DNA from: Stenotrophomonas maltophilia
GTDB taxonomy: Bacteria > Pseudomonadota > Gammaproteobacteria > Xanthomonadales > Xanthomonadaceae
Reading direction: 5' to 3'
DNA length: 64,000 bases
Assembly (NCBI RefSeq): GCF_006970445.1
Contig: NZ_CP033877.1
Span: 504,750-568,749 of the forward strand
The notes beneath the pieces are model-generated. The model was not told the origin of the DNA. It ran no database searches and worked only from the letters and a program-made list of their open reading frames with translations. A program made the position numbers and the translations under genes. Shown here one piece after another: positions 50,391 through 57,823 of this stretch (the first letter of the stretch is position 1; each line of letters opens with the position of its first letter).

Positions 50391-51070
50391 GCCGAGCGGC
50401 TGAACAGGTAGCCGCGGCCACGGACGGTCTTGATCCGTTCCGGCTGCTCGGGGTTGTCGCCCAGCTTGCGGCGCAGGCGCGAGATGCGGGCATCGATCGA
50501 ACGGTCCAGGCCGTCGAAGGCGATGCCACGCAGGCCGCGCAGCAGCGCGTCGCGGTCCAGGATCTGGCCGGCGTTGCTGGCCAGCAGGAACAGCAGGTCG
50601 AACTCGGCCGTGGTCAGCTCCAGCAGGCCGCCCTGCAGGTGCACGTTGCGGGTGGACGGGTCGATGTTCAGCTCGCCGAAGCGCAGGCTGCCGTCACGCG
50701 GCTCGACCCGGCGGTGGCGGCGCAGGTGGGCCCGCAGCCGCGCCAGCAGCACCCGCGGTTCGATCGGTTTGCCGATGTAATCGTCGGCCCCCAGCTCCAG
50801 TCCCAGCACCTGGTCGATGTTGTCGGTGCGGGCGGTCAGCACGCAGATGATGCCGTCATAGTGGGGCCGGATCTGCCGACACACTTCGAAACCATCCTGA
50901 TCGGGCAGGCCGACATCGAGCAGCACCAGGGCTGGCTTCTCGGCCAGGATGCGGGCCACTGCGCGCTCGCCGCTGCGTTCGTGGGCCACCTGGTAGCCAT
51001 GCCGCTGCAGGTAGTCGCTGACCATCGTTCCCAGGCGGGCATCGTCTTCGACCAGTACGATATCCAGCAT
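50381..51070 (-). CDS. OmpR-family response regulator, RstA-like
   Basis: A 229-residue regulator: receiver with Asp 52 in VLLDVGLPDQDG and Lys in DYIGKPI, and a winged-helix effector domain ending TVRGRGYLFS. GGAGG stands about 9 nt before ATG 51070. It overlaps its kinase gene. Direct GTTAC repeats at 51243-51257 in the upstream gap could be its binding site. The target regulon is unknown. Confidence 0.9.
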   Translation of the reverse strand: MLDIVLVEDDARLGTMVSDYLQRHGYQVAHERSGERAVARILAEKPALVLLDVGLPDQDGFEVCRQIRPHYDGIICVLTARTDNIDQVLGLELGADDYIGKPIEPRVLLARLRAHLRRHRRVEPRDGSLRFGELNIDPSTRNVHLQGGLLELTTAEFDLLFLLASNAGQILDRDALLRGLRGIAFDGLDRSIDARISRLRRKLGDNPEQPERIKTVRGRGYLFSRSAWG

Positions 51071-51242
51071 TTCCAAGGCCTCCGTGGGCGCAAACGTACC
51101 TCCACGGCACGAGCGCGGCGATGCTATCCCAGCCTGCGGGCCGCCCGGGTCCCGGGGGCGGGCGCCATTCAGCCGGGGTTGCTGGCGCACGGGCCGGGTC
51201 TCAGTCCCGGCAACAACTTGGCGTCCAGCATAGCCTGTTGCT

Positions 51243-51257
51243 GTTACAAAACGTTAC
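51243..51257. promoter_or_regulatory. GTTAC direct repeats, possible OmpR-type box
   Basis: GTTAC at 51243-51247 and 51253-51257, ten bases apart, match the tandem-half-site style of OmpR/PhoB-family regulators. It sits in the 346-bp gap between the divergent regulator and the asparagine-synthetase-like gene; I see no other feature in that gap. Confidence 0.4.
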
Positions 51258-51416
51258 CTTCGTGATACGGCTGGTGACGATCGCTGACAGCAAAGCGACT
51301 GACGCCGCGCGGCCGGGCGCCGAGCATGGAGTCTCCTCCGTTCCGCGTGCCGTCCCCATGTCGCCCGCCGCCCCCTGCCTGCTGAACCCATCCCGCCGCC
51401 AGAGCGGAGGCTCCCG

Positions 51417-53318
51417 ATGAGCGGCGTGGTCGGGGCCTGGCTGCCGCCCGCCGAGGACGAGCAGCTGCTGCAGCAGCTGGCACCGATGCTGCGGGCCCTG
51501 CAGCAGCGTGGGCGTGGCCGCATCGGCTACTGGACCGACGCCGAAGCCGGCCTCGCGCTGGGCCACTGCCGGGCGCCGACCGATACGCCGTTGCAGCCGC
51601 TGAGCTCGGACTGCGGTCGCTACGTGCTGTGCCTGGACGGCCGCCTGTACAACCGCGCTGACCTGCAGGCGCAGTTGCGCGACCTGCCACGCAGTTGCAG
51701 CGATGCGCGGCTGCTGCTGCAGGCGATCGTCGAATGGGGCGTGCAGCGGGCGCTGTCGCGTATCGAGGGTGCCTTCGGTTTCAGCGTATGGGACCGGGAG
51801 TCGCGCGTGCTGTGGCTGGCCCGTGATCCGGTTGGCGAGCGACCGCTGTATTACGGCTGGTACCAGGGCCAGTTCCTGTTCGCCTCGGAGTTGAAGGCGC
51901 TGCAGGCCTTCGCCGGTTTCGCGCCGAGCATCGACCAGGATGCGCTGAGCCTGCTGCTGCGCCACGACTATGTGCCGGCCCCGCACACCATCTACCGCGG
52001 TATCCACAAGCTGGTGGCGGGCGCGATGCTGCGCATCGATCTCAGCGACCATGCCGCGGGTTACTCCAGCCAGGCCGCGCAGGGGGGCGCGCGTTACTGG
52101 TGCGCACGCGACGCGATGCAGAGTGCACTGCAGGAGCCGCTGCAACCGGCGCCGAGCCTGGAACAGGCCACCGACCAGCTCGAAGCGGTACTGCAGAAGG
52201 CCATCGCTTCACGCATGCACTCGCCACTGGCCTGTGGTGCATTCCTGTCCGGCGGCACCGATTCCTCGCTGGTGACGGCGATGATGCAGGCCCAATCCAC
52301 CCTGCCGATCGAAGCGTGGACGGTCGGCTTCGACGATCCTGGGCATGATGAGAGCGACTGGGCGTCGCAGGTCGCGCGCCATCTGGGTGTGCAACACCAC
52401 CTGCACCGCATGGACGCGCGTCAGGGCCTGGACCTGCTGCAGCGCCTGCCGCAGGTCTGGTGCGAGCCGTTCGCCGATGCCTCGCAGCTGCCGACGCTGC
52501 TGGCCAGTGAACTGCTGGGGGCGCGCAAGCCGGTCGCGCTGACCGGTGACGGTGGCGATGAACTGTTCTTCGGCCACCCCAGCTATGGCCGCGCGCTGCG
52601 CAATGCGCGCCTGTGCGGTGGCCTGCCGGACTGGGTACGCGACCTGGCGCGGCGCAGCGGCAACCGCATGAATGTCGAACGCGGCCGCCTCGGTGGCTGG
52701 CGCGCACTGGTGGCCGAGGTGGCTGCCAACGATGTGGAAGGTCATTACCTGCAGCGCGTGACCCGCTGGCGGCAACCGGCGCAGGTGGTGCTGGGTGCGC
52801 GTGAGCCGGTGACGATCTTCCAGCAGCAGGACACGGCGCTGCCGGCCGAGGCGCGTATCCAGCTGTTGGATTTCCGCATGGACCTGGCCGAAGGCATCCT
52901 TGCCAAGGTTGACCGCGCGGGCATGGCGGCGGGCGTTGAAACCCGTGCGCCGCTGCTGGACATGGAGGTGGTGCGCCTGGCCTGGCGCCTGCCGCAGCAC
53001 TTGAAGTACCACGACGGTGAGCACAAGCGGATTCTCAAGCACCTGCTGGCACGCTATCTCCCCGAGCCGCTGGTGTACCGCCCCAAGCGCGGCTTCGGCC
53101 CGCCGATGGCACGCTGGCTGGCGGGCCCTCTGCGCGACTGGGCCGAGGCGCTGCTGGACCCGCAGCTGCTGCGCAACCAGGGCTGCTTCGATGCAGCACG
53201 CGTGCGCGGCATCTGGGAAGCGTTCCTGCGTGGCGAACGCAAGTGGCACACGCACCTGTGGAACGTGCTGATGTTCCAGGCGTGGCACCAGCACTGGCAC
53301 GGTGGTCGCGGGCGCTGA
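51417..53318 (+). CDS. asnB: Asparagine synthetase-like protein with inactive glutaminase site
   Basis: A 633-residue protein of the glutamine-hydrolysing asparagine synthetase family. The N-terminal residue after Met is Ser (MSGVVGAW) where a catalytic Cys is required, and the substrate loop reads DGRLYN instead of NGEIYN, so glutamine hydrolysis is unlikely. The synthetase domain keeps its ATP-binding loop SGGTDSS and GDGGDELFFGH. It may use free ammonia or another amine donor. ATG 51417 follows GGAGG, so the Ser is not an artefact of start choice. Role and acceptor are unknown. Confidence 0.87.
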   Translation: MSGVVGAWLPPAEDEQLLQQLAPMLRALQQRGRGRIGYWTDAEAGLALGHCRAPTDTPLQPLSSDCGRYVLCLDGRLYNRADLQAQLRDLPRSCSDARLLLQAIVEWGVQRALSRIEGAFGFSVWDRESRVLWLARDPVGERPLYYGWYQGQFLFASELKALQAFAGFAPSIDQDALSLLLRHDYVPAPHTIYRGIHKLVAGAMLRIDLSDHAAGYSSQAAQGGARYWCARDAMQSALQEPLQPAPSLEQATDQLEAVLQKAIASRMHSPLACGAFLSGGTDSSLVTAMMQAQSTLPIEAWTVGFDDPGHDESDWASQVARHLGVQHHLHRMDARQGLDLLQRLPQVWCEPFADASQLPTLLASELLGARKPVALTGDGGDELFFGHPSYGRALRNARLCGGLPDWVRDLARRSGNRMNVERGRLGGWRALVAEVAANDVEGHYLQRVTRWRQPAQVVLGAREPVTIFQQQDTALPAEARIQLLDFRMDLAEGILAKVDRAGMAAGVETRAPLLDMEVVRLAWRLPQHLKYHDGEHKRILKHLLARYLPEPLVYRPKRGFGPPMARWLAGPLRDWAEALLDPQLLRNQGCFDAARVRGIWEAFLRGERKWHTHLWNVLMFQAWHQHWHGGRGR

Positions 53319-53334
53319 GCCGTTCCTGCATCGC

Positions 53335-53985
53335 GTGCGGTCGGTTCATTCTGCGCGGCGCAGAGCGGATGCCCTTGCGTACGAATGTCCTCCGGCGCCG
53401 GCCGTTGGCCGTCACCTCCCCCTTTACTTCGTACGCAAGGGCATCCGCCCTGCGTTCGAAATCTATCGGCGCTTTATTGAAGGCAGATTGATCGCCGCCT
53501 TACCCACCGCAAGCCGAGCCTCGTCGGGGCGGGCAGGGGTCTGGGCAAAGCAAAGGAGGAGGTGACGGCCAACAGCCGGTGCCGGGGGACATTTGCCCAG
53601 GCCCCTACCTGTCCCGGCTGGGCCCTTCAGTTTGCGGCGAATCAGGACGAAAACACGCGTGCGGCGGGTTCATTCTGCGCGGCGCAGAGCGGATGCCCTT
53701 GCGTACGAATGTCCTCCGGCGCCGGCCGTTGGCCGTCACCTCCCCCTTTACTTCGTACGCAAGGGCATCCGCCCTGCGTTCGGAGTTCGTCGGCGCCTCA
53801 TTGAAAGGCGCCCGCGCGCGCTGCGCTCTCCTCACCGCATGCCGAGCCTCGTCGGGGCGGGCAGGGGTCTGGGCAAAGTAAAGGAGGAGGTGACGGCCAA
53901 CGGCCGGTGCCGGGGGACATTTGCCCAGGCCCCTGCCTGTCCCGGCGGGGCCCATCAGTTCGCAGAGAGTCCAGACGAAGAAGCG
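53335..53985. repeat. Two tandem ~324-bp repeats with nested inverted repeats
   Basis: The segment starting GGTTCATTC at 53343 recurs at 53667, 324 bp later. Each copy contains a 21-bp inverted repeat (53365-53385 with 53428-53448 in copy 1; GCGGATGCCCTTGCGTACG core) and a longer imperfect inverted segment (53386-53427 against about 53549-53594). Copies diverge at their 3' ends. It fills most of the 53319-54090 gap; the reading frames inside are low-quality. Confidence 0.8.
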
Positions 53986-54006
53986 CTCTTCAATCCGAAC
54001 GCCAGG

Positions 54007-54044
54007 CAAAAAAAGACCCGGCAGAGGGAGGGATCTGCCGGGTC
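54007..54044 (-). terminator. Intrinsic terminator after phasin
   Basis: GACCCGGCAGA/TCTGCCGGGTC (54015-54044) is followed on the minus strand by a run of T (A-run at 54008-54014). A second hairpin ATTGCGTGGG/CCCACGCAAT (54048-54075) precedes it. Together they end the phasin transcript. Confidence 0.85.
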
Positions 54045-54090
54045 CGGATTGCGTGGGGGGAGGGACCCACGCAATGAGCGTTGCGTCGCG

Positions 54091-54438
54091 TCAGTGGTTG
54101 TTCGCGTCCGCCGTTGATTCGTTGTAGCCCTGCACCAGTTCGGACCAGGCCTTGCTGGCCTGCAGGCCGAGACCGACCACGTCCTGCTGGGCCTGGCCCA
54201 GCCGTTGCAGGTTGTCCTGCCACAGCTGTGCGCCCTTGTTGAGCGTCCCGGCCGCATCTTCGCCGCGGGCCAGTTCACCCAGCCAACCGCCGGTCGCGGT
54301 CAGGTTGCGCTCCATCACCTTCAGCTGCACGCCGAACATGCTTTCCGCGTTCTCCAACGCCAACCGGTTCGCACGCGTTGCCGCGGCGGCGAGCTGGCGG
54401 GTGGCATCACTGAAGCGATCGCTGAAGGCGGCGGCCAT
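54091..54438 (-). CDS. Phasin family protein
   Basis: A 115-residue amphipathic, Ala/Gln/Leu-rich helical protein of the phasin family, which coats polyhydroxyalkanoate granules. The start MAAAFSDRFSDATRQ and the helical middle (VMERNLTATGGWLGEL) are typical. No PHA synthase gene is in the window, so it could also have another surface-coating role. A good sigma-70 promoter lies upstream (54469-54496) and an intrinsic terminator downstream; it is monocistronic. Confidence 0.82.
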   Translation of the reverse strand: MAAAFSDRFSDATRQLAAAATRANRLALENAESMFGVQLKVMERNLTATGGWLGELARGEDAAGTLNKGAQLWQDNLQRLGQAQQDVVGLGLQASKAWSELVQGYNESTADANNH

Positions 54439-54468
54439 GGGGCATCAGGGAGTGGCTTGATGCAATGC

Positions 54469-54496
54469 AGCATACGCCCTTGATGCGGCAATGCAA
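54469..54496 (-). promoter_or_regulatory. Sigma-70 promoter for phasin
   Basis: Reading the minus strand: -35 TTGCAT (54496-54491), 16-bp spacer, -10 TATGCT (54474-54469), about 30 nt before the phasin ATG. Confidence 0.6.
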
Positions 54497-54499
54497 CAA

Positions 54500-54527
54500 A
54501 AATAACAAAGGCGCCCAGAGCGCCTTT
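54500..54527 (-). terminator. Terminator after queD
   Basis: AAAGGCGC/GCGCCTTT around a 5-nt loop (54507-54527), followed on the minus strand by GTTATTTTTG. A good intrinsic terminator for queD. Confidence 0.75.
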
Positions 54528-54554
54528 GAAATGCCTTTCAGATCAATGGGTTGA

Positions 54555-54917
54555 TCAGGCTGCCGGGCCGCGGTAACGGCAACCGGAGGTGCAGGTTTCG
54601 TGCACGGTGATCTCGCTCAGCGCCGGCAGGCTGGGCTTGAGTTCGTTCCAGATCCACACCGCCAGGTTCTCGCTGGTCGGGTTCTCCAGGCCCGGGATGT
54701 CATTGAGGTAGTGATGGTCCAAGCGATCGTAGATCGGCTGGAAGGCCGCCTTCACGTCGCCGAAATCCATGATCCAGCCGGTCTGCGCACCCGGCTCGCC
54801 CTCGACCTTCAGTTCCACCCGGAACGAGTGGCCGTGCAGGCGCGCGCACTTGTGCCCCGGCGGCACGTTGGGGAGGCGGTGCGCCGCCTCGAGCATGAAG
54901 ACTTTGAAGATTTCCAT
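54555..54917 (-). CDS. queD: 6-carboxy-tetrahydropterin synthase
   Basis: QueD converts dihydroneopterin triphosphate to 6-carboxy-tetrahydropterin in the queuosine (7-deazaguanine) pathway. Zinc ligands His 13 (AAHRL), His 28 and His 30 (LHGHSF), the catalytic Cys 24 (HKCARL) and the His 68/69 pair in DHHYL are intact. Its 120 residues match the family. It is divergent from the TonB receptor gene and ends at a good terminator. Confidence 0.95.
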   Translation of the reverse strand: MEIFKVFMLEAAHRLPNVPPGHKCARLHGHSFRVELKVEGEPGAQTGWIMDFGDVKAAFQPIYDRLDHHYLNDIPGLENPTSENLAVWIWNELKPSLPALSEITVHETCTSGCRYRGPAA

Positions 54918-54988
54918 GGCGCAATTGTACGCCGCGGGCAGCCGGGCAGCCTGAGTGGATGTTGGTCTTTCGTGAAGAAAGTCTTTTC

Positions 54989-55036
54989 ATCCGGATGAAG
55001 AGATGATAGCTTCTCTTATATCCGTATGAAGAGATG
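54989..55036. promoter_or_regulatory. Two 17-bp direct repeats upstream of the TonB receptor
   Basis: ATCCG(G/T)ATGAAGAGATG occurs at 54989-55005 and 55020-55036, 31 bp apart, differing at one base. A TTATAT-like -10 sits between them (55014-55019). Likely an operator for a regulator of the TonB receptor, queD, or both. Confidence 0.45.
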
Positions 55037-55109
55037 TTATTGGCCGAACCCCGGCCGGGCATGGACTACTGCGGAACTTCGTCGCCCTTACCACCTCCCC
55101 CACATCGTC

Positions 55110-57749
55110 ATGCCCAAGCACACCCTGCTCGTGGCGGCCCTGGCCGTCGCTCTGGCCGCGCCTTTGTCCGCCGCCGCCGAAACCTCCACCGACGCCAGTG
55201 GCGAAGCCAGCACCCTGGCTGCCGTGCGCGTCACCGGTTCCAACATCAAGCGCACCGATACCGAGGCCTCCAACCCGGTGCAGGTGATCGGCCGCCAGCA
55301 ACTGGAACAGACCGGCAAGGCCACCGTGGCCGATGTGCTGCGCTCGATCTCGGCCAACACCGGCAATGCCAGCAACGAAACCACCAACAACGGCTGGGCC
55401 TCCGGCTCGGCCGGCATCGGCCTGCGTGGCCTGTCGCAGAAAAACACGCTGGTGCTGCTCAACGGCCGCCGCCTGGCCAACTACGGCTTCCCGGCCGGTG
55501 GCCTGTCCGATACCTTCGTCGACCTCAACGCGCTGCCGCTGGTCGCGGTCGAGCGCATTGAAGTGCTCAAGGACGGCGCCTCCGCGGTGTACGGCTCCGA
55601 TGCCGTGGCTGGCGTGGTCAACATCATCACCCGGCAGAACTTCGAAGGCGCCGAGATCGGCGGCAGCTTCGGCGGTGCCGACCAGGGCGGCCTGCACGAG
55701 CAGAACCTGAAGTTCGTCGGCGGTCTCGGCGATCTCGACACCGATGGCTACAACATCCTCTTCAGCCTGCAGGGCTACAACCGCGAGCGCCTGGACCAGG
55801 ACGAGCGCAACCTGACCAAGAGCGGCATCTACACCGATGCACCGGGTGGCCGCTGGAACGGCTGGTCGGCCAAGGGCGCGCGCTATCTGGTCAACGGCGT
55901 GTCGGTGCCGATGCTCGATGCCAATGGCAACTGCCCGACCGGTACCACCCGCGTTGCCAGCGCACCGATCGACGGCCTGGCCGGTGACACCTGCGGTTTC
56001 AACCAGGCACCGTTCACCACGCTGATTCCTTCGACCAAGCGCTACCAGGCCTACGCCAACGGTACTTTCCGCCTGAACGACAACGTCGAAGCCTTCGGCG
56101 AAGTGCTGTACAGCCAGATCAAGAGCGCCGCGTGGTTCGGCAGCAGCCCGTTCTTCACCCTGGAGAGCGGCCGCTTCGCACTGAACGCGAACAGCGGCCT
56201 CGCCGAGCCGGTGTCGTCGCTGCTGCCGGCCAACAATCCGTACAACCCGTATGGCCGTGCGATTCCGATCGAATACACCTTCTTCGACCTCGGCGGCACG
56301 ATCAAGACCAACCGCTCAACCGCCTATCGCGGTGTGTTCGGCGTGCGTGGCACCACCGCCAACTGGGACTGGGAGGTGGCTGCATTCGGTGCGCGCAGCA
56401 GCGAGCGCGAGAGCGTGTCCGGCGGCTTCGCCAACCGCTGGGCGCTGGCCGATGCGCTGGCCACCGGCAGCTACAATCTGCTGGACCCGTCGGCCACGCC
56501 GCAGTCGGTGCGCGATTCGATCAACATCGCCACGCTGCGCCCGGCCGAGTCCAAGCTGCAGGGGATCGACGCCAGGATCTCCGGCAGCCTGGGCCACACC
56601 TGGGCCGGCGAAATTGGTTTCGCCGCTGGTGCCGAGTGGCGCCGCGAGAAGCTCGACTCCAACAACCCGTGGCAGATCGATGCCGGCCTGCAGGTGCGCC
56701 CGGCCATTGCCGAAGTGCATGGCCAGCGCCAGGTCAGTGCGGCCTACGCCGAAGTGAACGTGCCGCTGGCCTCGACCCTGGAGCTGTCCGCCGCCGCGCG
56801 TGCCGATCACTACGATGATTTCGGCGATGCGTTCTCGCCGAAGATCGGCCTGCGCTGGCAGCCGCTGGATTTCCTGCTGGTGCGTGCCTCCGCCTCGAAG
56901 GGCTTCCGCGCACCGTCGCTGTCGGAGAACTCCAACAGCACCAGCATCGCCTACGGCAGCGTGGTTGATCCGCGTGATCCGGACGTGCCGGGCTCGCGCC
57001 AGAACCCGACCTTCTTCACCGTCGGCAACAACGAACTGAAGCCCGAGCGAACCAAGAGCGTGAACTTCGGCGTAGTGCTGTCGCCGTGGGCCAACACCAA
57101 CCTGAGCGTGGACTACTACCGCATCCAGCTGGACAACCTGGTCGGCACCAACAACACCCAGACCCTGGTCAATGACAACGTGGCCGGTGCCGTGCAGCGC
57201 GATGAGCGCGGCAAGCTGCAGGCGGTCTACAACCGCTACCAGAACCTGAGCGAGCTGAAGACCTCGGGCATCGATGTCGAGCTGCGCCAACGCATCCCGA
57301 CCGCTGCGCTGGGTGACTTCACCGTGTCCTCGGCCTACACCCACGTGCGCGACTACCGTCGCCCGACCGTGGTCGGCGGCCCGCTGGTCGACTACGCCGG
57401 CAGCAACCTGGGCGCGACCCTGCCTAAGGACAAGGCGACCACCACGCTGGACTGGAAGTACGGCGACTTCAACGCAGCGGTGACGTGGTACTACACCAGC
57501 GGCTACCGCCAGGAAGCCAGCACTGCAGCGAAGGCCGTGCAGCAGCGTGTCGGCAGCTACAGCCAGTACGACCTGTACCTGGCCTACACCGGTATCGACA
57601 AGCTGACCGTGTACGCCAAGGTGCAGAACCTGGCCGACAAGACGCCTCCGTACGACGCCTCGTTCCCGGGCATCCGCGCGCCGTACGACTTCAGCCAGTA
57701 CGACCTGCGCGGCCGCTACTTCACGCTGGGCTTCGATTACCGCTTCTGA
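55110..57749 (+). CDS. TonB-dependent outer-membrane receptor
   Basis: An 879-residue receptor with signal peptide (cleavage near LSAAAET), a plug domain starting VRVTGSNIKRTDTEASN with LVLLNGRRLANYG and YGSDAVAGVVNIITR, and a large beta-barrel ending in Phe (GFDYRF). It is of the long Oar/catecholate-type class used by xanthomonads for varied nutrients. The gene for an M14 peptidase follows in the same direction, so peptide or amino-acid uptake is an attractive guess. ATG 55110 lacks a good ribosome site; ATG 55026 is open but lies in the regulatory repeat. Confidence 0.88.
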   Translation: MPKHTLLVAALAVALAAPLSAAAETSTDASGEASTLAAVRVTGSNIKRTDTEASNPVQVIGRQQLEQTGKATVADVLRSISANTGNASNETTNNGWASGSAGIGLRGLSQKNTLVLLNGRRLANYGFPAGGLSDTFVDLNALPLVAVERIEVLKDGASAVYGSDAVAGVVNIITRQNFEGAEIGGSFGGADQGGLHEQNLKFVGGLGDLDTDGYNILFSLQGYNRERLDQDERNLTKSGIYTDAPGGRWNGWSAKGARYLVNGVSVPMLDANGNCPTGTTRVASAPIDGLAGDTCGFNQAPFTTLIPSTKRYQAYANGTFRLNDNVEAFGEVLYSQIKSAAWFGSSPFFTLESGRFALNANSGLAEPVSSLLPANNPYNPYGRAIPIEYTFFDLGGTIKTNRSTAYRGVFGVRGTTANWDWEVAAFGARSSERESVSGGFANRWALADALATGSYNLLDPSATPQSVRDSINIATLRPAESKLQGIDARISGSLGHTWAGEIGFAAGAEWRREKLDSNNPWQIDAGLQVRPAIAEVHGQRQVSAAYAEVNVPLASTLELSAAARADHYDDFGDAFSPKIGLRWQPLDFLLVRASASKGFRAPSLSENSNSTSIAYGSVVDPRDPDVPGSRQNPTFFTVGNNELKPERTKSVNFGVVLSPWANTNLSVDYYRIQLDNLVGTNNTQTLVNDNVAGAVQRDERGKLQAVYNRYQNLSELKTSGIDVELRQRIPTAALGDFTVSSAYTHVRDYRRPTVVGGPLVDYAGSNLGATLPKDKATTTLDWKYGDFNAAVTWYYTSGYRQEASTAAKAVQQRVGSYSQYDLYLAYTGIDKLTVYAKVQNLADKTPPYDASFPGIRAPYDFSQYDLRGRYFTLGFDYRF

Positions 57750-57758
57750 TCCATCCGC

Positions 57759-57789
57759 CGCGGCCGGTCACCTGTAGGGACCGGCCGCG
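57759..57789 (+). terminator. Hairpin between the receptor and peptidase genes
   Basis: CGCGGCCGGTC/GACCGGCCGCG, 11-bp perfect stem, 9-nt loop, no T-run. It may set relative expression or stabilise the upstream transcript. Confidence 0.5.
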
Positions 57790-57823
57790 CGACCGTCTGC
57801 CGTTGTGTTCCAGGGGAGTCACC

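Noticed and set aside
53302..53881. Reading frames in the tandem repeats that encode near-identical Arg-rich peptides
   Set aside because: They follow the repeat structure, lack ribosome sites, and have compositions like GC-rich shadow frames.
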